This document shows, piece by piece, positions 35,532 through 43,997 of a DNA stretch of 64,000 bases. The notes below the pieces were generated by a model, which did no database searches, was not told where the DNA came from, and was given only the letters and a program-made list of their open reading frames with translations. Both the position numbers and the translations under genes were made by a program. The stretch comes from an uncultured Paracoccaceae bacterium (GTDB taxonomy: Bacteria > Pseudomonadota > Alphaproteobacteria > Rhodobacterales > Rhodobacteraceae), in NCBI GenBank assembly GCA_947503925.1, contig CANNFQ010000011.1, forward strand, positions 81,138 through 145,137. Reading direction: 5' to 3'. Positions within the stretch are counted from its first letter, which is position 1; every line of letters starts with the position of its first letter.

Positions 35532-35545
35532 CATATCGCGATATG
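35532..35545. promoter_or_regulatory. Perfect palindrome, probable ArsR-type operator
   Basis: CATATCGCGATATG is a 14-bp perfect palindrome lying 8 bp upstream of the ArsR-type start codon, with further AT-rich flanks. Position and symmetry fit autorepression by the adjacent regulator. Confidence 0.6.
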
Positions 35546-35826
35546 TCACTTCAATGTCAAGTGATCTGACTCGAAGTATTGAGAAAGCAGCCGTTAGCCG
35601 CAATGCAACAACTTGGTAGGTATGGGCTCCGAGCGGTCATTCGCTGCAACTGGAGTGAAGGTCTTCTTAGCGGGAGTATTTTTGAATTTGCTGGTAAAGT
35701 TTGATCTACAGGCCCTGACAGTCATCGTCGTCATGACTGGTATTCTTGGGCATATCCGATGAATGAATGGTTTTTGTTACCACCGAGTTGACTTATCGCA
35801 ATATCCAGCCAGCCTCAGGCGTTAAT
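35546..35826. other. Intergenic region between ArsR gene and RES toxin
   Basis: This 281-bp stretch contains the upstream flank of the ArsR promoter and the 3' side of the RES gene. I see no supportable gene or repeat. Confidence 0.3.
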
Positions 35827-36546
35827 TCAATTATCAGCCATACCGCGTTCAACGATGTCCGGCCTTCGCGTACCAGCCCACGTGAAATCCCATGTCGCGC
35901 CCTGGCGGATGTTCTGCACCAGATGCGGCCGCAGCGCGACAACGCACTGCCCCCCCTTTCGTCGAACAGAAGGATAGAGGATCCCATTGCCTGATGCGGC
36001 CAGAACGTCCCGCGCCAAGGACTGCCCGGCCGGATAGGCAATGCCAGGATCCTCATTGAGCACATCAACGTCGGGAACATCATCGATCCGATGAAAACGG
36101 GACGTAAACCCTGCCCAGAGTTCCCGATAAGAGGTGATGTTGTCGTAAACCCCCGTTGCATCTAGTTCCCGCGCCAGATGCCAAGTCACCTCGCTTTGTG
36201 CGGTCTCAATGGCCCCATCACCATGGCAGGCATACCACGCCCCGCGATCGCTACCATTGAACCGGTTTCCGGTTGCACGCGTGTAGCAGAAAGCAGCATT
36301 CACGTAGGTCCAGCCAAAGCCCGCCACATCTGTCAAAAGCTCATCAGGTCTCAAGCCGCCGGGTATCGGTATGCTCATAGACTGGCGCGCCGACGTGAGG
36401 CCCTCGATCTCTTCCAGGATCGCAAGCTCTCCCTGATCATCTGTAAGCGGTGCCAGGGCAGGCTCGTCGATATAAGCAGTTGAAATCAGCCTGACCGTCG
36501 CAGGATCGGTGAATTCCTCGATGTCGAGATCGCCGACAGCTGTCAA
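35827..36546 (-). CDS. RES-domain toxin (NAD+-degrading)
   Basis: The 239-aa protein carries the RES signature: FCYTRATGNRFNGSDRGAWYA with the Arg/Phe-Asn/Tyr pattern, a Glu later in TAQSEVTWHL, and the closing GNGILYPSVRRKGGQCVVAL. RES toxins cleave or phosphorolyse NAD+. Its start overlaps the antitoxin stop by 4 bp, the standard antitoxin-first arrangement. As part of a plasmid backbone it likely acts as an addiction module. It is somewhat longer at the N-terminus than typical RES toxins. Confidence 0.85.
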   Translation of the reverse strand: MTAVGDLDIEEFTDPATVRLISTAYIDEPALAPLTDDQGELAILEEIEGLTSARQSMSIPIPGGLRPDELLTDVAGFGWTYVNAAFCYTRATGNRFNGSDRGAWYACHGDGAIETAQSEVTWHLARELDATGVYDNITSYRELWAGFTSRFHRIDDVPDVDVLNEDPGIAYPAGQSLARDVLAASGNGILYPSVRRKGGQCVVALRPHLVQNIRQGATWDFTWAGTRRPDIVERGMADN

Positions 36547-36959
36547 ACGCCGCCCCTCAGCGCATCAATATGTTGTCGCATTCTCATCATTGCAGGGATT
36601 CCGCCCTCGCTCATGATCTGAACCGGCGTTCTGCCCTCAAATCCTGGCCCGCTGTTGGTTGTCTTCGGCCAGCCAAACGTCAACGGCCCACTAAACAAAA
36701 GGCGCAGCCCTTTGTAGAGACCAATCAGCAAACTTGCGCGGGTAACCTTATCCTGATCCAGAACACCGCGATAGGTTCCGGCCTTCATCCGGCTCCAGGT
36801 GGCTGGAGGCACATCAAAAAGCAAAGCAGCTTCCTGATTGGACAGCTCCCAAGCCTCTGCCGTTCGGACCACCGCCTTCACGATTGCTGCGATCTTTTGT
36901 TTTTCATCAATTGCTTGGATATTTGCAGAAACCGGCGCTCTTTCGATCACTTCCAACAT
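36543..36959 (-). CDS. Xre/MbcA/ParS-family antitoxin of the RES module
   Basis: A 138-aa protein with a central helix-turn-helix (NQEAALLFDVPPATWSRMKAG) and a C-terminal toxin-binding segment resembling the MbcA/ParS region (PKTTNSGPGFEGRTPVQIMSEGGIPAMMRMRQHID). The ATG at 36959 follows GGAGAG; a longer reading is possible from 37013. Upstream, TCATATGATGCGATACG shows partial symmetry and may be the autorepression site. Confidence 0.85.
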   Translation of the reverse strand: MLEVIERAPVSANIQAIDEKQKIAAIVKAVVRTAEAWELSNQEAALLFDVPPATWSRMKAGTYRGVLDQDKVTRASLLIGLYKGLRLLFSGPLTFGWPKTTNSGPGFEGRTPVQIMSEGGIPAMMRMRQHIDALRGGV

Positions 36960-37152
36960 CTCAACTCTCCATATGATTAGATCAGATATATCATATGATG
37001 CGATACGTATCAAGTATCTTCATCTTCAATCCAAACGATAGGACAAGTCGGCAGCTTTTCTGCCGAACAGGCTCTCGGCAGTGCCCTGAGCCGCGAAATC
37101 GCGTCTCACCCCATACGGGAATCGATCCTTCTTGCTTGTTTTATCGGAGTAC

Positions 37153-37170
37153 GCGGTCAGTCAGGACCGC
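37153..37170. repeat. Hairpin with AGTCAG loop
   Basis: GCGGTC and GACCGC form a 6-bp perfect stem around an AGTCAG loop. A closely similar hairpin lies 14 bp downstream. Confidence 0.5.
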
Positions 37171-37184
37171 GCACACTTGAAAAA

Positions 37185-37202
37185 GGAGTCAGACAGGACT
37201 CC
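37185..37202. repeat. Hairpin with AGACAG loop
   Basis: GGAGTC and GACTCC form a 6-bp perfect stem around AGACAG. The core GTCAG(T/A)CAGGAC is shared with the preceding hairpin, so the pair may be recognition sites or an RNA element. Confidence 0.5.
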
Positions 37203-37603
37203 GCTTTGCTCTGACCTGCCTGGCACCCTTAACAATCCAAATATCCGCCTGCCATCCGGAGCGCGAACCAAACAGGGGCTCAGGTGTCACGCAAGCGCGC
37301 CAGCCTCTGCGGAGAAATCCGGCTCCTCCCGCGCAAGCAGCGGGTCCCTCCCAATTTCACCGCGTCGGCCCCCTGTGTCGGCTCACCCTCCGGTCGCAGG
37401 TCGGGCGATGCCCTCCCCTGCTCTGCCCAGCCGAAAAGCACGGGGGCTTTTCGGTCTGTGAGATCAGTTGAGGCCTCCGCCACTGGCGGAGTGGTGAGGT
37501 TCACGGAGCGCTTTGGAAAAGCGTTCCCTAGAAACCACAGAATGGCCGAACGGTCAGGATAACAAAAACACCACGCCGCTCCCACTGAGAGAAGGAGTAG
37601 GCC

Positions 37604-37972
37604 ATGGGCCTTGATCAATATGCATATATCAGAACCACCGAAAGCGGCGAGGAAGGCGAAAGCGCCAAGTTCACTTGGCGCAAGCACGCAAAGCTGCAAA
37701 CCTTCATGGAAAGCCTCTATGTCGAACGCACAGGCCTTTCCTCCACTGATTTGAACTGCGGCGAACTTCAACTTGAAGCAAGCGACATCAACACACTGGA
37801 ACAGGCTGTAAAGGCCAATGCCTTGCCAGAGTGCGACGGCGGTTTCTTCTACGGCCATCAGTTCCAAGACGAGCAAGCGAACGCCTATCGCGACTACGAC
37901 CTGGAGTTCTGCTCATGGGCACAGGCCGAAATCGCTCGGGGATCAACCGTGATCTATTCCTGCTGGTGGTAA
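37604..37972 (+). CDS. Conserved plasmid-type small protein (MGLDQYAY family)
   Basis: A 122-aa soluble protein starting MGLDQYAYIRT, a start shared by small proteins often seen in phages and plasmids. It contains a Trp-Arg-Lys-His segment (FTWRKHAKLQTFM) and ends YSCWW. The ATG at 37604 follows GAGAAGGAG. It is first in a run of rightward backbone genes. Function unknown. Confidence 0.7.
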   Translation: MGLDQYAYIRTTESGEEGESAKFTWRKHAKLQTFMESLYVERTGLSSTDLNCGELQLEASDINTLEQAVKANALPECDGGFFYGHQFQDEQANAYRDYDLEFCSWAQAEIARGSTVIYSCWW

Positions 37973-38092
37973 CGCCTCAAGGCGGCGCGCAGAGACGCTC
38001 CGCCCCTCCCAAGCCCCCAATCCCACGAAAACCGGCCTCTCGGCGCTCTAGGGCGCCGTCAGAGCCCTCAAAACACATCAAAGGACAAACCC

Positions 38093-39958
38093 ATGACCAA
38101 ACAACAGACCATCACGAAAGACGACGCGAGCGCGGTCATCATGCAAATCCCCTTCGAGCACCTCTACATCTCTGAACTAAACCCGCGCAAAACCATCTCT
38201 GAGGTGCATATCGAAAGCCTTGCCGAAAGCATCGAACGTTTCGGACTGATCCATAATCTCGCAGGCCTCATGGATGACGACGGAAAAGTCGGAATCGTCG
38301 CCGGTGGATGCCGCCTGCGCGCAATCCAGACAATTGCCGAAGGCTCAAAAGATCACCCCTTCCCGACTGTCCCCGTCAGGCTCGCCACCAATGCCGCAGA
38401 AGCGGAAGACTGGGCCAACGCAGAGAACGCAGCCCGTGAGGACATGACCCCAGCCGATGAAATCCGCGCGTTTGGCCGCATGAAATCCCGTGGAGCCTCG
38501 GTGCCAGAGATTGCACTCGCCTTTGCGGTGACCGAAGCACGCGTGTATCAGCGACTTGCCCTCGCAGGCCTGCCCGAACCTGTTCTGGACGCATTGGGCG
38601 CAGGCGAGATCAGCCTTGGCACGGCCAAAGCCTTCACACTCTCTGACGATGACGCACTCACATTGAACATTCTCGATCAGGCAAAAGGGCAAGCTGTCTC
38701 AGAGAGCGCAATCAAGGCCGCACTCCACCCTGAGGCCATCAAAGCGACCGACCGCCGCGCCCGATTTGTCGGTATCGAACTCTATGAAGCAAAAGGCGGT
38801 GCCGTCACGCGCGATCTCTTCTCCGAGGATGTCTTTCTCGCCTCCCCTGCCCTACTCGATCAGCTGTTTGCAGAAAAACTGGAACAAGCCCGCGCCGATC
38901 TCGTTGCGAACCACGGTTGGGCATGGGCTGACAGTCACGAGGACGCATGGCTCAACTACTACGCCTTGGATCAAATGAAGCTGGCCCGCCTCTATCCCAT
39001 CGAAGGCGCGTTGAGCGCGCAAGACGCAGAAGAATATGACGCGCTTTGTGACCTCGCCAATGGCGATGTGCTTGACGAAGACGGTGAAGCGCGGCTGGCC
39101 GAATTACAGACCGTTCTCGATGGTGACTACTGCGAGGACCAAAAAGCCCATTCGGGCTGCATCATCTTTGTGAATACCTCCGGTAAGGTTGAGATCACCG
39201 CAGGTCTTGTCCGTCCAGAAGAAAAGAAAGCCGCTATCGCGGCAGGCGTGCTGCAAGCCCAACAAACCAGCAAGCCCGACACGCCGAAATCACCCTATTC
39301 GCAGAAACTCACCGCAGACATGCAGGCCATTCTTCTGGCCTGCGTGCAAGCAGCCCTTCTGGCCAAGCCAGAACTCCTGCTGGATTTGCTCGGCTTCGGA
39401 CTGTCCGACGCATCAGGCCGTTTCGAAAACATCTTCGGGTTGCGGCTCGACCAACCCACCAATGCGCCCAGCGTCGAGGACGGGTTCACTCGAGAGCCAC
39501 GACTGGAGCATAGAGAAGATCCCAGCATGTATTGGCAATCCGCTCAAAGCGTCGAAAACCTGCCCGAAGCGTTCGAGACCTTCCGAAAGGCAGGCAAAAA
39601 ATCCCGCAATGCTCAAATCACGCAAGCGATCGCCCGAACCCTGCCCTTTCACGCAGGCAGTCAGCCGTTCTTCGAGTTGATTGCAAAGGAAGCTGGCGCT
39701 GACATGCGCAAGTACTGGACACCCACTGCGGAAAACTTCTTCTCACGGGTTTCCGCAGGGCTGCTTACCGATCTGCTGTGCAAATTCCTTGAGTGCGATG
39801 CGACCGACGACCGTGTCACAGCCTTCGCCAAACTCAAAAAGTCAGAAAAAGCCGACAAACTGGAAAAGCTCACAAACGATCCCACAACACAAAAACTCAT
39901 GGGATTAACGCCAGAGCAGAAAGCCAATCTCGATCAATGGGTGCCCGACTGCATCTAA
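38093..39958 (+). CDS. Long ParB/Spo0J-domain protein
   Basis: The 621-aa protein starts with a ParB N-terminal domain: IPFEHLYISELNPRKTISEVHIESLAESIERFGLIHNLAGL, the GIVAGGCRLRAIQTIA box and ENAAREDMTPADEIRAF, followed by a ParB helix-turn-helix (EIALAFAVTEARVYQRLALAGLPEPVLDAL). The C-terminal ~350 residues are specific and acidic. Such long ParB-like proteins are frequent on alphaproteobacterial plasmids and differ from the partition RepB. A role in plasmid maintenance, regulation or nuclease function is possible; Arg in the C/GERR-like box (GGCRLRA) is altered compared to GERRWRA. Confidence 0.85.
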   Translation: MTKQQTITKDDASAVIMQIPFEHLYISELNPRKTISEVHIESLAESIERFGLIHNLAGLMDDDGKVGIVAGGCRLRAIQTIAEGSKDHPFPTVPVRLATNAAEAEDWANAENAAREDMTPADEIRAFGRMKSRGASVPEIALAFAVTEARVYQRLALAGLPEPVLDALGAGEISLGTAKAFTLSDDDALTLNILDQAKGQAVSESAIKAALHPEAIKATDRRARFVGIELYEAKGGAVTRDLFSEDVFLASPALLDQLFAEKLEQARADLVANHGWAWADSHEDAWLNYYALDQMKLARLYPIEGALSAQDAEEYDALCDLANGDVLDEDGEARLAELQTVLDGDYCEDQKAHSGCIIFVNTSGKVEITAGLVRPEEKKAAIAAGVLQAQQTSKPDTPKSPYSQKLTADMQAILLACVQAALLAKPELLLDLLGFGLSDASGRFENIFGLRLDQPTNAPSVEDGFTREPRLEHREDPSMYWQSAQSVENLPEAFETFRKAGKKSRNAQITQAIARTLPFHAGSQPFFELIAKEAGADMRKYWTPTAENFFSRVSAGLLTDLLCKFLECDATDDRVTAFAKLKKSEKADKLEKLTNDPTTQKLMGLTPEQKANLDQWVPDCI

Positions 39959-39986
39959 CGGCTCCTTCGTGGGAAGGACCAACTGG

Positions 39987-40011
39987 CCCCGCATCACGCG
40001 GGGTCTTTTTT
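39987..40011 (+). terminator. Rho-independent terminator after the ParB-like gene
   Basis: CCCCGC (39987-39992) and GCGGGG (39998-40003) form a stem with a 5-nt loop followed by TCTTTTTT. It lies 28 bp downstream of the stop. Confidence 0.85.
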
Positions 40012-40139
40012 GTGAGATGTTGTACCAAGACGGGAGCCGCAAATATTGTCCGGTGGCGCGGCAAAAGGACAAGCCCCCTGCCCCACCACCGGACCGGCGC
40101 TGTCCGCGCAGGAGCGCCACGTGAGCGGCGCACAACCGA

Positions 40140-40937
40140 CTATCGTCGCACTATTCTCTTTGCCTTCGAGCGAGGTTTCCCAGACACGGGCTCTATGAAT
40201 TGATATTTTTCATCGTGCCATTCGGCAATCTCTGTTCCGCCAAGCTGATCTTTATCTAATTGAAATCCATAAATAAATCTGCTTCCTTTATAACAGATAC
40301 CTACAGGGATGGCAGGTCCTGATGCCTTCAGTCTGACCATCTGAGGCGGGCCACCGGTAAAGAGATCCACGCCCGATGCAAGGTGATCCATAAACGCCCA
40401 GTAGATCGCACGGCTCGTATGTCCTTGCTGTTCCGAGCGCACTTCCAACAGTCTTTCTAGATAATCTTCATCGCCGGATCCAAAGACACCAATGAACCTG
40501 GATTTTTCTCCACCGACCCCAATGGGATGTGCGGTTCCTGGACCCCTTCCGATCCCATAGCGGATCTTCCACATATGAAAAGACGGCCCACTGTCATCGC
40601 GTGCGGCAAACAACACCTCGACAACCGCGCTCTTTGGATATGCCCCAACCGTCCTATCGAGATAGGCTTTGTACGTCCCCATACGGTCTTCTGGTCGCTC
40701 CGAACGCGGACCCAATGACAGACTGTCTATGGCCTCAATCAACTGCCCAAGGGCTGTCTGTGGCGGCAGAGCCTCTCCAACAAATCCGAATATGTCCGGA
40801 TACCGGCGCGACGAAAACAGCTTGCGCCCACTGTCCCATTGCCGCCCCCCACTGTCCCGGAACCTGCTATCTGAACAGAAATGCAGCGTCTCACGTCCGG
40901 CATCATCAACCGACTTCCAGCAAACAACAGTGGTCAT
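40140..40937 (-). CDS. Putative proteasome-like Ntn-hydrolase protein
   Basis: The protein begins MTTVVCWKS; removal of Met would expose Thr2, the nucleophile position of proteasome beta subunits and HslV (TTIV-type N-terminus). Following features fit the fold: LHFCSDSRFRD (compare the Asp/Arg-containing second strand), GRKLFSSRRYPDIFGFVGEA (compare the Lys-containing K-L/I-F strand and the gFAG turn). The rest is less typical, with C-terminal basic RSKAKRIVRR. At 265 aa it is longer than HslV (~175). No ATPase partner is nearby. The assignment is by motif reading and is tentative. The gene is convergent to the ParB-like gene. Confidence 0.45.
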   Translation of the reverse strand: MTTVVCWKSVDDAGRETLHFCSDSRFRDSGGRQWDSGRKLFSSRRYPDIFGFVGEALPPQTALGQLIEAIDSLSLGPRSERPEDRMGTYKAYLDRTVGAYPKSAVVEVLFAARDDSGPSFHMWKIRYGIGRGPGTAHPIGVGGEKSRFIGVFGSGDEDYLERLLEVRSEQQGHTSRAIYWAFMDHLASGVDLFTGGPPQMVRLKASGPAIPVGICYKGSRFIYGFQLDKDQLGGTEIAEWHDEKYQFIEPVSGKPRSKAKRIVRR

Positions 40938-41276
40938 ATGGTCCGCCCCCCTGGCGCTGGCCCGATCTCAATCACGATAATCTTTGACGGCGATGAGACG
41001 CGTGCAGCTATGGCGGTCCGATTGCGCCCGGTCAAACGTTCCGCTCCGTTGATCATATCTTCTCCTTTAGCGGATGTCGCAAGACATACTGGTCGCAGGG
41101 TCTGTCCTGAACACAAAGGTTGGTTCGAGGAATTGTCCCCTGCCCTATCGGGCATTCCCCGCGGCGCAAAATTCCCCGCCCCTGCCCTTTTGCGCTGCGC
41201 TCCACCTGCGGTGTGTTCAGGACATGCGCCCCTGCCATCTGACCATCATTGCAACATCAGCCAAAGGAGCACAGCA
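40938..41276. other. 339-bp leader of the DUF736 gene
   Basis: The gap between the Ntn-like gene and the DUF736 gene is C-rich near 41137-41240 (CCCGCCCCTGCCCTTTTGCG) and could fold in single-stranded form. No gene can be supported. Confidence 0.3.
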
Positions 41277-41615
41277 ATGACAACCAACTGCATCACATTC
41301 GAAAACCCGGACATCGAGACCGCAAAGGGCACGGGTTCGATCTCCACCCTGACCTTTGACATCGACATCACAGTCGAGCCCGTCACCAGCGACAACCCGA
41401 TGGCCCCGACACACCGTGTCCTTGGACGCTCGCCGCGAGGCCGTCTCGTGGAATGCGGCGGCATCTGGAAGAAGCAGAACCGTGACACCGGCGCTGACTA
41501 CTTCACGTTGTCGATCCGTGATTTCAGCTTCAACGCAAATCTCGGCAAAGCCGCCAATCAAGAAAACCCTGCAGTGCAGGCCGTTATCGCCTGGGGTCCC
41601 AAAGAGACCACCTAG
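41277..41615 (+). CDS. DUF736-family protein
   Basis: A 112-aa protein with the DUF736 pattern (GTGSISTLTFDIDITVEPV ... APTHRVLG ... GGIWKKQNRDTGADYFTLSI). These small proteins are common on alphaproteobacterial plasmids and ICEs, frequently near replication or transfer genes; function unknown, possibly single-stranded DNA-related. The ATG follows AAAGGAG. A longer upstream reading is spurious. It lies just before repABC. Confidence 0.9.
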   Translation: MTTNCITFENPDIETAKGTGSISTLTFDIDITVEPVTSDNPMAPTHRVLGRSPRGRLVECGGIWKKQNRDTGADYFTLSIRDFSFNANLGKAANQENPAVQAVIAWGPKETT

Positions 41616-41621
41616 GCAGCC

Positions 41622-41649
41622 TGTTGTGGGCCAGTTTTGGCCCACAACA
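41622..41649 (+). terminator. Strong hairpin after DUF736 gene
   Basis: TGTTGTGGGCC and GGCCCACAACA form an 11-bp perfect stem with an AGTTTT loop. No U-run follows, so it is either a factor-assisted terminator or a protein-binding palindrome insulating repABC. Confidence 0.5.
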
Positions 41650-41657
41650 CCTCGGGA

Positions 41658-41673
41658 GTTTACAGCTGTAAAC
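41658..41673. promoter_or_regulatory. parS-like palindrome 1, upstream of repA
   Basis: GTTTACAGCTGTAAAC, within a 22-bp perfect palindrome, fits the parS consensus of RepABC plasmids (GTT...AAC symmetry). Identical cores occur twice in repB. It is the presumed binding site of RepB for partition and autoregulation. Confidence 0.8.
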
Positions 41674-41738
41674 TCCTCTGACACTATCGACGATGTAGCG
41701 GATCGCGGCGCAATAGACACTAAATAGGCAAAAAACCA

Positions 41739-41769
41739 TTGACTTAGTGGCGTGAATCGCAGCTTTTAT
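41739..41769 (+). promoter_or_regulatory. Possible repABC promoter
   Basis: TTGACT (41739-41744) and TTTTAT (41764-41769), 19 bp apart, lie upstream of repA. The -10 match is weak. Confidence 0.35.
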
Positions 41770-41817
41770 CCCCAAGTGGCGCGAAAAAAGCCACATTGAG
41801 CAAATTGGGGCAACCAC

Positions 41818-43002
41818 ATGATTCCCGTGACACCAATCGTTAACGACAGACCATCGGAGCTGGCAACCGATATTTCCGAGCGCCTGACGACAGCGATCCG
41901 AGAGCATCTGCTGTCCGCCTTCGCGCCCGACAACACCAAGTCACTGCGCCCGTTCAGCGCACCGGAAGCTGCAGAGCTTCTGGGCGTATCGGGCCAGTTC
42001 CTGCGCAAAGTCCACGGAGAAGGCACTCTACCCGAACCTCAGGACATCCGCGGTGGACGCCGCTACTACACTGCGCAAGACATCTGGAATGCGCGGCAAA
42101 TCCTTGAGCAAACATCACGCAAAAAAGGCCGCTATGTTCCCGGACGAAGGGACGCAGACAAGCTGCAAGTCTGGCAACTGATGAACTTCAAAGGCGGATC
42201 AAGCAAGAGCACCACAACCATCCATCTGGCACACTTTCTGGCCCTGCAGGGATACAAAGTCCTTGCGGTCGATCTCGATCCCCAAGGCTCCCTGACATCG
42301 ATGTGCGGGATCAGCCCCGAAATCGAATTTGACGGCCTGACCGTCTATGACGCCATCCGGTACGATGACCCCGTGCCCTTTGCCGAAACAATCGTTGAAA
42401 CCTACTTTCCGGGCCTCTCTCTCGCGCCCTCCCGCCTGCTTTTGTCCGAGTTCGAGACGGAATCCGCGGTGAACTCGAGCCCCGATCAGCCGTTCTTCAC
42501 ACGTATCCGCAGCGCGCTTTCGCAGGTTGAAGACCAATATGACATCGTGCTCATGGACAGCCCGCCGCAACTGGGGTTCTTGACCATTTCTGGCATGGCC
42601 GCAGCCACCTCCCTCATCGTTCCCCTGACACCCTCCATGCTGGATGTCTCCTCAACCGCGCAGTTCCTTGAGCTCGCAGGCGCCTATATGGGCGTTATCG
42701 AAGAAGCGGGCGCTGAGCTGCAATATGATCACTTCAAGTTCCTGATCACACGCGATGAGCCAACCGATGTTCCATCCCAACAACTGACGTCCTTCATGCG
42801 GGCGCTGTTCCAAGACCGCGTCATGGGCGCAACCGCACTGAAAAGCACCGCGATCAGTGACGCCACCATGCTCAAACAATCTATCTACGAGGTCGTCAAA
42901 TCTGAGATGACGCGCGCAACCTATGATCGCGCCCGAAACTCTATGGATGCGATCGGCAAAGAGGTCGAAGCAATGATCCACCAATCCTGGGGGCGTATCT
43001 GA
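41818..43002 (+). CDS. repA: Plasmid partitioning ATPase RepA
   Basis: The 394-aa protein joins an N-terminal winged/MerR-like HTH (FSAPEAAELLGVSGQFLRKV ... GGRRYYTAQDI) to a ParA ATPase with deviant Walker A KGGSSKST (about residues 125-132), Walker A' LAVDLDPQGSL and Walker B-like IVLMDSPPQLGF. RepA moves plasmid copies apart on the nucleoid and represses the repABC promoter with RepB. Length and architecture are standard for RepABC RepA. It ends in a TGATGG overlap with repB. Confidence 0.95.
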   Translation: MIPVTPIVNDRPSELATDISERLTTAIREHLLSAFAPDNTKSLRPFSAPEAAELLGVSGQFLRKVHGEGTLPEPQDIRGGRRYYTAQDIWNARQILEQTSRKKGRYVPGRRDADKLQVWQLMNFKGGSSKSTTTIHLAHFLALQGYKVLAVDLDPQGSLTSMCGISPEIEFDGLTVYDAIRYDDPVPFAETIVETYFPGLSLAPSRLLLSEFETESAVNSSPDQPFFTRIRSALSQVEDQYDIVLMDSPPQLGFLTISGMAAATSLIVPLTPSMLDVSSTAQFLELAGAYMGVIEEAGAELQYDHFKFLITRDEPTDVPSQQLTSFMRALFQDRVMGATALKSTAISDATMLKQSIYEVVKSEMTRATYDRARNSMDAIGKEVEAMIHQSWGRI

Positions 43003-43997
43003 TGGCGCGCAAATCCCTGCAAGGCCTCTCTGGCATCGCAAAGACAATCGCCGATTCCGGAACCCGTTCAACCGAGCGCAAGCCAAATACCAGCGCACCG
43101 GCACTTGGCGCACTCCAGGGATCGCTTTCGGCCATCCGAGAAATCGACCCCAAGCTGATTGACGAGTGGGGGCCGAAGGATCGCTTGGACGGGTTTACAG
43201 CTGTAAACTCCGACGAAGACAGCGATGGGTTCGAGGCCCTCAAGAGCAGCATCGAAGAGGGCGGCCAACAAGTGCCGATCCTCGTCCGCCGCTCAAGCGT
43301 CGACGGGCGATATGAGATCATCTACGGGCGTCGCCGCCTCAAGGCCTGTCGCGACCTGGGATTAAAAGTCCGCGCAAACGTCGAAGACCTGGATGATGCA
43401 TCGGCCTTGCTGGCAAAAGGTCTCGAGAATGCAGCGCGACGCAATCTGTCGTTCTATGAAAAAGCACGCTTCGCGGCCGTTATCCAAGCCGCTGGACATG
43501 GCACCCAAACGGTGCGGCAGGTCTTAAGCCTCTCTAAATCCGGATTGTCCCACCTCACCAAAGTCACCGAAAATGTGCCGGATGATGTGGGCGATGCGAT
43601 CGGTGCAGCCCAGAAGTCTGGTCGCCCTAAATGGACAGCACTTGCGGACGCCTTCACTTCCAAGAAGATCACCGCCAGCGCTGCCTTTGCAATCCTATCA
43701 AAACTGGATCCTGATATCTCTTCGGATGATCGCCTCGAACGGCTCTTGGCCGAAATCGCGCGGCGCGGCGCGCGCCCGAAAGAGGGCAGGGCGGTTACAC
43801 CCGCTCCAGGCGTTACGATCAAGTCCAGTAATTCCTCCGTCACCCTTGCCGTCAAAAAAACCGGCAAGGATGCCGCCTTCGGGACCTGGCTCGACCGCCA
43901 TCTCGAAGAGATCATCACCAAGTCCTACGAAGAGTTTACAGCTGTAAACACGCAGGATGACACCCGAGGCCGAAGCAGAAAGGAGGACGGCGAATAG
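43002..43997 (+). CDS. repB: Plasmid partitioning protein RepB with embedded parS sites
   Basis: A 331-aa ParB-family protein with N-terminal MARKSLQGLSG, a ParB domain (SSIEEGGQQVPILVRRSS ... YEIIYGRRRLKACRDLG), the ENAARRNLSFYEKARF motif and an HTH (QTVRQVLSLSKSGLSHLTKV). RepB binds parS and couples it to RepA. Remarkably, two copies of the parS palindrome lie inside its own reading frame (43193 and 43934) and are translated as FTAVN each time, in a linker before the ParB domain and at the C-terminus. Confidence 0.95.
   Translation: MARKSLQGLSGIAKTIADSGTRSTERKPNTSAPALGALQGSLSAIREIDPKLIDEWGPKDRLDGFTAVNSDEDSDGFEALKSSIEEGGQQVPILVRRSSVDGRYEIIYGRRRLKACRDLGLKVRANVEDLDDASALLAKGLENAARRNLSFYEKARFAAVIQAAGHGTQTVRQVLSLSKSGLSHLTKVTENVPDDVGDAIGAAQKSGRPKWTALADAFTSKKITASAAFAILSKLDPDISSDDRLERLLAEIARRGARPKEGRAVTPAPGVTIKSSNSSVTLAVKKTGKDAAFGTWLDRHLEEIITKSYEEFTAVNTQDDTRGRSRKEDGE
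43193..43208. promoter_or_regulatory. parS-like palindrome 2, inside repB
   Basis: An exact copy of GTTTACAGCTGTAAAC in the repB coding sequence, translated as FTAVN. Confidence 0.75.
43934..43949. promoter_or_regulatory. parS-like palindrome 3, 3' end of repB
   Basis: A third exact copy of GTTTACAGCTGTAAAC near the repB 3' end, translated as FTAVN. Confidence 0.75.

Larger units (their letters stand above)
36960..37603. other. 644-bp non-coding region with two similar hairpins and a C-rich leader
   Basis: This gap holds the antitoxin promoter on its left and, near 37153-37202, two stem-loops (separate entries). Its right half is C-rich (e.g. GATGCCCTCCCCTGCTCTGC near 37404). Long C-rich leaders also precede the DUF736 and ArdC genes. 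I see no supported gene. Confidence 0.4.

Noticed and set aside
37280..37876. 198-codon leftward ORF
   Set aside because: Shadow of the rightward MGLDQYAY gene and its GC-rich leader; no domain.
37604..37972. Considered as an anti-CRISPR candidate
   Set aside because: Size and plasmid context fit, but the sequence matches a common phage/plasmid start pattern and shows no supporting feature.
40881..41276. N-terminal extension of the DUF736 gene
   Set aside because: The ribosome-binding site and family pattern place the start at 41277.
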